Shown here one piece after another: positions 5,022 to 7,843 of a stretch of DNA of 7,843 nucleotides. The position numbers and the translations under genes are program-made. Positions within the stretch are counted from its first letter, which is position 1. The number at the start of each line of letters is the position of its first letter. The stretch is taken from contig JADHVS010000202.1 of NCBI GenBank assembly GCA_016783865.1, positions 1 to 7,843 on the forward strand. Reading direction: 5' to 3'. The stretch comes from Bacteroidales bacterium (GTDB lineage Bacteria > Bacteroidota > Bacteroidia > Bacteroidales > SM23-62). The notes below the pieces were generated by a model, which had not been told where the DNA came from, did no database searches, and saw only the letters and a program-made list of their open reading frames with translations.

Positions 5022-6476
5022 TTATTCCGGGAGTTTATCCATTCCGTTAAGACGCGCTTCGTCTTCCATACGAATGATTAACTCTTTCTTAATATCTTCA
5101 GGAAGCCTGGATGGCTGGTATTCATTCAGCAGCCTTTCAATCTCCTGGTTAGCCCTGTCAGTCAGGCTCAGGCTTCCTTCTTCCTTCCATCTTGAAAGAT
5201 TAGCCCTGTTAATGATTTTACCCGGGAAATGATGTTCTTCTCTGATATATTTTCGTGTATGTTTTGAAATGAGTAGGTGTTTTTCCTTTAATAATTCCTG
5301 GAACAAAGGGATGGACGGAAAATCTTCTTTAGGTTCAATTCCCCGGGCCATCCTCAGCGTCATCCCACAGATTTCATTGTCCAGAACTAGTTTTTGCAGG
5401 CTCTGGCAGCTTTCGAAATCGAGCATGCCCGGCCCGGAAATATTGTTGATCCCTGAAAGAACAGCAAGTGTAGCACCCATCGATGATTCCAGGCCTGCTT
5501 GTGCATCGAGTCTTTTTGAATCACTGAGCGAAATATAGGCTTGAGTTGGAAAGCCAAGGAATTTACCTATTTCGTTATAAGCACAATCTATCATCATGGT
5601 TTCTATCGCTCCCATGGGTGTAGTCTCATACCTCATATCAAATATTGCAGGCGATCCACCATAAAGTATAGGTGTGCCGGGACTAGTTAGCTGACTGATA
5701 ATAATTCCACTTATTGTTTCGGCGGTGTGTTGTATTAAACTGCCGACAAGGGTCACAGGCGCCATGAAACCGGAAAGAGGCATGGAAATGAATTCAACCG
5801 GGATTCCAAACCGGGCACAATCAACAACATTTTGAGATGTAACATCACTGAACTTTAGCGGAGAAGTGGGGCAACAAGATAATATCGTTAGAGGTTTAGC
5901 CTCCAGCGCTTCCTTTGTTCCCCTGACAGCGAGCTGCAGATCTTTCATTATTTCAAAACCCTCAATAGTAAAGGCTCCGGTAACCACAGGTTTCTCACAA
6001 TAGAGCAAACTCAGATAGAGGCGATAACTATCTGAAATTTTTTCTGTTACATCAGCGGGAATAAAAGCGGTACTCGTTGAAGCAATATATTTCAATCCAC
6101 TCATCAGCTTGGAGTAATTTATGAAATCTGCCGTATCAGGTTTCCGTATTTCATTTGTCTTATTGTCAAGTATATTGATTGCAGCAGAACCGGGTGTGAA
6201 ATAGCAGTTATTACCAGAAAAATCATGTGTTTCATTTCCCAGTACATCAAACAACTTAAATGATGAGGGTGTTGATCCAAGGGCTTTATCAATGATATCA
6301 TTTGTGAATAGTACATGAAATTTATCCTGATCAACGGCAGCACCATATCCGGATAATAATTCCAGGACTTCCTTGTTATGTAAGGCTATTCCAAGATTAC
6401 AGAGTAGATCACGTGCTTCCGATATGATCTTTTCAATTAAATTATTCTCTAAAAAATGTATGACCGGCCTTTTCAT
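5022..6476 (-). CDS. MttB-superfamily (trimethylamine/betaine:corrinoid) methyltransferase, non-pyrrolysine
   Basis: This 484-residue protein has the family's usual length (COG5598/PF06253). Recognisable blocks include CYFTPGSAA (91-99), CCPTSPLKFS (201-210), MPLSGFMAPVTLVGSLIQHTAETISGI (232-258), LYGGSPAIFDMR (271-282), SDSKRLDAQAGLESSMG (318-334), SGPGMLDFESCQS (347-359) and LDNEICGM (365-372). The frame is read through without any in-frame TAG, so it lacks the amber-encoded pyrrolysine of archaeal trimethylamine MttB. Non-Pyl members include the glycine betaine methyltransferase MtgB and enzymes acting on proline betaine or carnitine, so a quaternary amine is the likely methyl donor. The exact substrate cannot be read from sequence. 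It should methylate the Co(I) corrinoid protein encoded 48 bases downstream. It is the first gene after a good promoter and has a clear Shine-Dalgarno sequence. No corrinoid-reactivating ATPase (RamA type) is present in the window. Confidence 0.92.
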   Translation of the reverse strand: MKRPVIHFLENNLIEKIISEARDLLCNLGIALHNKEVLELLSGYGAAVDQDKFHVLFTNDIIDKALGSTPSSFKLFDVLGNETHDFSGNNCYFTPGSAAINILDNKTNEIRKPDTADFINYSKLMSGLKYIASTSTAFIPADVTEKISDSYRLYLSLLYCEKPVVTGAFTIEGFEIMKDLQLAVRGTKEALEAKPLTILSCCPTSPLKFSDVTSQNVVDCARFGIPVEFISMPLSGFMAPVTLVGSLIQHTAETISGIIISQLTSPGTPILYGGSPAIFDMRYETTPMGAIETMMIDCAYNEIGKFLGFPTQAYISLSDSKRLDAQAGLESSMGATLAVLSGINNISGPGMLDFESCQSLQKLVLDNEICGMTLRMARGIEPKEDFPSIPLFQELLKEKHLLISKHTRKYIREEHHFPGKIINRANLSRWKEEGSLSLTDRANQEIERLLNEYQPSRLPEDIKKELIIRMEDEARLNGMDKLPE

Positions 6477-6484
6477 ATTATTTT

Positions 6485-6490
6485 CTCCTT
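6485..6490 (-). promoter_or_regulatory. Strong Shine-Dalgarno sequence of the MttB-family gene
   Basis: AAGGAG on the minus strand lies 8 bases before the ATG at 6476, within an A-rich stretch. It is the only clear Shine-Dalgarno site among the genes here, which is notable because Bacteroidota usually do without one. It supports the chosen start. Confidence 0.65.
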
Positions 6491-6498
6491 TTTAGTTT

Positions 6499-6513
6499 AT
6501 AAGATGTTCTTAT
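6499..6513. promoter_or_regulatory. Small inverted repeat in the leader of the MttB-family gene
   Basis: ATAAGA (6499-6504) and TCTTAT (6508-6513) are perfect 6-base arms around three bases, 8 bases upstream of the Shine-Dalgarno site. It could be a weak leader hairpin or half of an operator. It is short and AT-rich, so chance is possible. Confidence 0.25.
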
Positions 6514-6565
6514 CTGTCAATACAGCTGAAAGTTTTACATTGAGCGCAAAAGGTAAAATCAATAT

Positions 6566-6596
6566 CAAAAATATAAATTTTCCTTTTCCCGGCAAT
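6566..6596 (-). promoter_or_regulatory. Bacteroidota-type promoter for the methyltransferase gene cluster
   Basis: On the minus strand ATTG (6596-6593) is followed by 19 bases and TATTTTTG (6573-6566), a match to TTG-N19-TAnnTTTG. Transcription would start near 6560, leaving a leader of about 80 bases before the MttB-family ATG. It is the best promoter candidate in the spacer and would drive the MttB, corrinoid, homocysteine methyltransferase and BASS genes. Confidence 0.6.
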
Positions 6597-6657
6597 TAAA
6601 ACTCCGGATATTGACTTTAAAGGTTTCACTAGAAAATATATTTATTAATTAATTGGC

Positions 6658-6731
6658 CTAGTGCAACTTACCATGATAATATTTTCATTTCCTTTTGTAA
6701 TTATAATGAAAATATTATCATGGACGTTTCA
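6658..6731. repeat. 74-base palindromic repeat element, copy 2
   Basis: It has the same 17-base arms as copy 1 (6671-6687 and 6707-6723). The pairing extends two further bases inward to 19-base arms around a 15-base loop. The left flank (11 of 13 bases equal to copy 1, ending GCAACTTA) and the right flank (ACGTTTCA, identical) are conserved, while the 19 central bases match copy 1 at only about 11 positions. It lies 130 bases after the permease stop and about 60 bases upstream of the -33 box of the methyltransferase promoter. Confidence 0.85.
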
Positions 6732-6846
6732 TAAGAAATTGATTATTTAAAGAAATCCCGATACTTTCAGGTTCAGGTTTTTTGAAAAGCTGCGTTTGTC
6801 CGCTTATATGCCAGCCACAATATCCAGGGCTAAAAGAAGTTCACAG

Positions 6847-6864
6847 GTAAATATTTATATTTAC
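6847..6864. terminator. AT-rich inverted repeat at the permease stop codon
   Basis: GTAAATAT (6847-6854) and ATATTTAC (6857-6864) are perfect arms with a 2-base centre and include the permease TAA. A pyrimidine-rich stretch follows on the minus strand. The stem is short of GC, so any terminator function would be weak. Confidence 0.25.
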
Positions 6865-7843
6865 TTCTTTTGCCCGCTAAACTTTATATAGGCATATATT
6901 GGGATCCCTGCTGTTAAAAAGATAGCTCCCCAAATGAGAATTTCATATTCCAGGCCGGTTATGGCCCATAAGGAATACAGAAAAGCTGGTACAGAAATAC
7001 ATAAGGCGATAACCAATTTATTCTTGTTATAGTTTTTCTTTTTCCTCAAATACAGCATAATCTCAGAAAGGGAGGAAAACAGGTATGGCAACAGGCAACT
7101 GAGTGTTGAGAGCATAATAATAAATGAAAACATCTGCACCAGTCCTTTGGTATAGTTTATGCTTACCAGAAATGAGGCAAGCACACTGGCAATAATGATC
7201 CCAATGACAGGTATTCCTTTTCCGGATACCATTTTAAACATGGGCGGGAACAGCTTATCTCTGGCAGCAGCCAATGGTATTTGCCCCTGGAGCAGGATCC
7301 ATCCGTTTAAGGCTCCAAAACATGAAATCGAGGCTGCGATTGCAATCAGGCCGGAGGCCCAGTTTCCCCAGATCATTTTTGCGGCATCTGCAAAGGGTGC
7401 AGCCGAATTCTGCAGGTCAGCCGGTGCAATGATTCCCATGATTCCTACCGTACTTGAAATATAGAGCAGGGCGGCTATTGCGATCCCTGCAATAGTAGCC
7501 CTGGGTATTGTTTTCGTTGGGATTTTTACTTTATCAGATGGGATGGTAGCTGACTCTAAACCAAGAAACGCCCACAAAGTTAATGCGGCCGTAGCAGTGA
7601 TTGCATCGAAGCCGGACTCATCACTTAAATTTAATGGTATGAAATGGGTTCTGTTAAAATTTAATAATCCAACTGTTCCTAATAATAACAATGGCAGGAT
7701 CTTAATTATAGTGGTGATGAACTGTACCAACCCAACCTTTCGGATACTTTTCGTGTTGATGAAGGTGAAAAACCAAATTGCACCAATAGCCGCACCAGCA
7801 GAAAGTAAATGATTTTCTTTAAGTGAGGGAATGAATACGGATA
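6861..7843 (-). CDS. APC-superfamily amino-acid permease, 5' end cut by window edge
   Basis: The reading frame is open from the right edge of the window to TAA at 6863-6861, giving about 326 residues. A TTG at 7730 lies within continuing, family-like sequence (SIRKVGLVQFITTIIKILPLLLL), so it is not a start; the true start lies beyond the window. Several hydrophobic membrane segments are visible. The block LWAFLGLESATIPSDKVKIPTKTIPRATIAG is the typical APC segment around helices 6-7, also seen in APA-type basic amino acid/polyamine exchangers. A helix with FGALNGWILLQGQIPLAAARD follows, as in that family. The protein ends in a lysine-rich cytoplasmic tail. It is on the same strand as the methyltransferase genes but separated by 384 bases and a promoter, so it may be a separate unit. 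Import of the methylated amine or amino acid is possible but unproven. Confidence 0.9.
   Translation of the reverse strand, partial: SVFIPSLKENHLLSAGAAIGAIWFFTFINTKSIRKVGLVQFITTIIKILPLLLLGTVGLLNFNRTHFIPLNLSDESGFDAITATAALTLWAFLGLESATIPSDKVKIPTKTIPRATIAGIAIAALLYISSTVGIMGIIAPADLQNSAAPFADAAKMIWGNWASGLIAIAASISCFGALNGWILLQGQIPLAAARDKLFPPMFKMVSGKGIPVIGIIIASVLASFLVSINYTKGLVQMFSFIIMLSTLSCLLPYLFSSLSEIMLYLRKKKNYNKNKLVIALCISVPAFLYSLWAITGLEYEILIWGAIFLTAGIPIYAYIKFSGQKK

Larger units (their letters stand above)
6477..6860. other. 384-base intergenic region between the permease and MttB-family genes
   Basis: This gap holds, in the direction of minus-strand transcription: a short stretch after the permease stop, a TTCAGG direct repeat (6766-6779), the second 74-base palindromic repeat (6658-6731), an AT-rich stretch, a promoter (6566-6596), a small inverted repeat and a Shine-Dalgarno site. 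I see no open frame with a plausible start and no tRNA. No B12-box-like sequence of a cobalamin riboswitch is visible. Confidence 0.6.

Noticed and set aside
5022..6476. Pyrrolysine-dependent trimethylamine methyltransferase
   Set aside because: The frame is continuous for 484 residues with no in-frame TAG, and no pyl genes are visible, so it belongs to the non-Pyl branch of the family.
6477..6660. Cobalamin riboswitch upstream of the corrinoid-dependent genes
   Set aside because: I looked on the minus strand for a B12-box-like GCCACTG core and found none. The predicted leader of about 80 bases is also too short for a full cobalamin riboswitch.
4273..6731. Classic insertion sequence or transposon ends with target-site duplications
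   Set aside because: No transposase is encoded between or beside the two 74-base elements, and I found no matching direct repeats at their borders. A composite transposon is not supported, though a non-autonomous repeat remains possible.
6785..6860. Short frame after the permease stop reading ...CELLLALDIVAGI
   Set aside because: It follows two in-frame stops, has no usual start codon and is too short to identify; it is most likely chance.
6861..7730. Complete permease gene starting at TTG 7730
   Set aside because: The same frame continues upstream to the window edge with sequence typical of APC transporters, so 7730 is an internal codon and the gene is truncated by the window.

Overview
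The window looks like chromosome of a Bacteroidota bacterium, probably an anaerobic or facultative lineage. The main evidence is promoter shape. Two sites match the Bacteroidota pattern TTTG/TTG-N19-TAnnTTTG almost exactly (minus strand at 389-419 and 6566-6596). Most genes also lack a Shine-Dalgarno sequence, and the spacers are AT-rich. The phylum is an inference and I cannot name a genus.

Left part (1-1000): a divergent pair. A DUF134/UPF0251 helix-turn-helix regulator runs leftward off the window edge. A small NifX/NifB-type protein of the dinitrogenase iron-molybdenum cofactor family, with a histidine-rich loop, runs rightward. Two related palindromes lie between them, placed like operators on the regulator's own promoter. 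Three different 7-base tandem arrays flank the small gene.

Middle and right part (1007-7843): everything is on the minus strand, so the order of transcription is right to left. First is an APC-superfamily amino-acid permease, cut by the window edge. A 384-base spacer with a good promoter follows. Then come an MttB-superfamily methyltransferase without pyrrolysine, a corrinoid protein, a stand-alone homocysteine S-methyltransferase, a BASS-family (bile acid:sodium symporter) transporter, and an exported RraA-like protein. The first three cytoplasmic enzymes form a complete methyl relay: MttB protein takes a methyl group from a methylated amine, the corrinoid protein carries it, and the homocysteine enzyme can accept it to give methionine. 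This amounts to a split methionine synthase fed by an amine instead of methyl-tetrahydrofolate. The flanking transporters may supply the substrate. This functional reading is inferred from families and gene order.

The most unusual DNA feature is a 74-base element present twice (4273-4346 and 6658-6731). Both copies have identical perfect 17-base inverted arms and conserved outer flanks, but divergent 19-base centres. One copy sits between the corrinoid and homocysteine methyltransferase genes and contains the stop codon of the corrinoid gene. The other sits upstream of the promoter that precedes the MttB-family gene.
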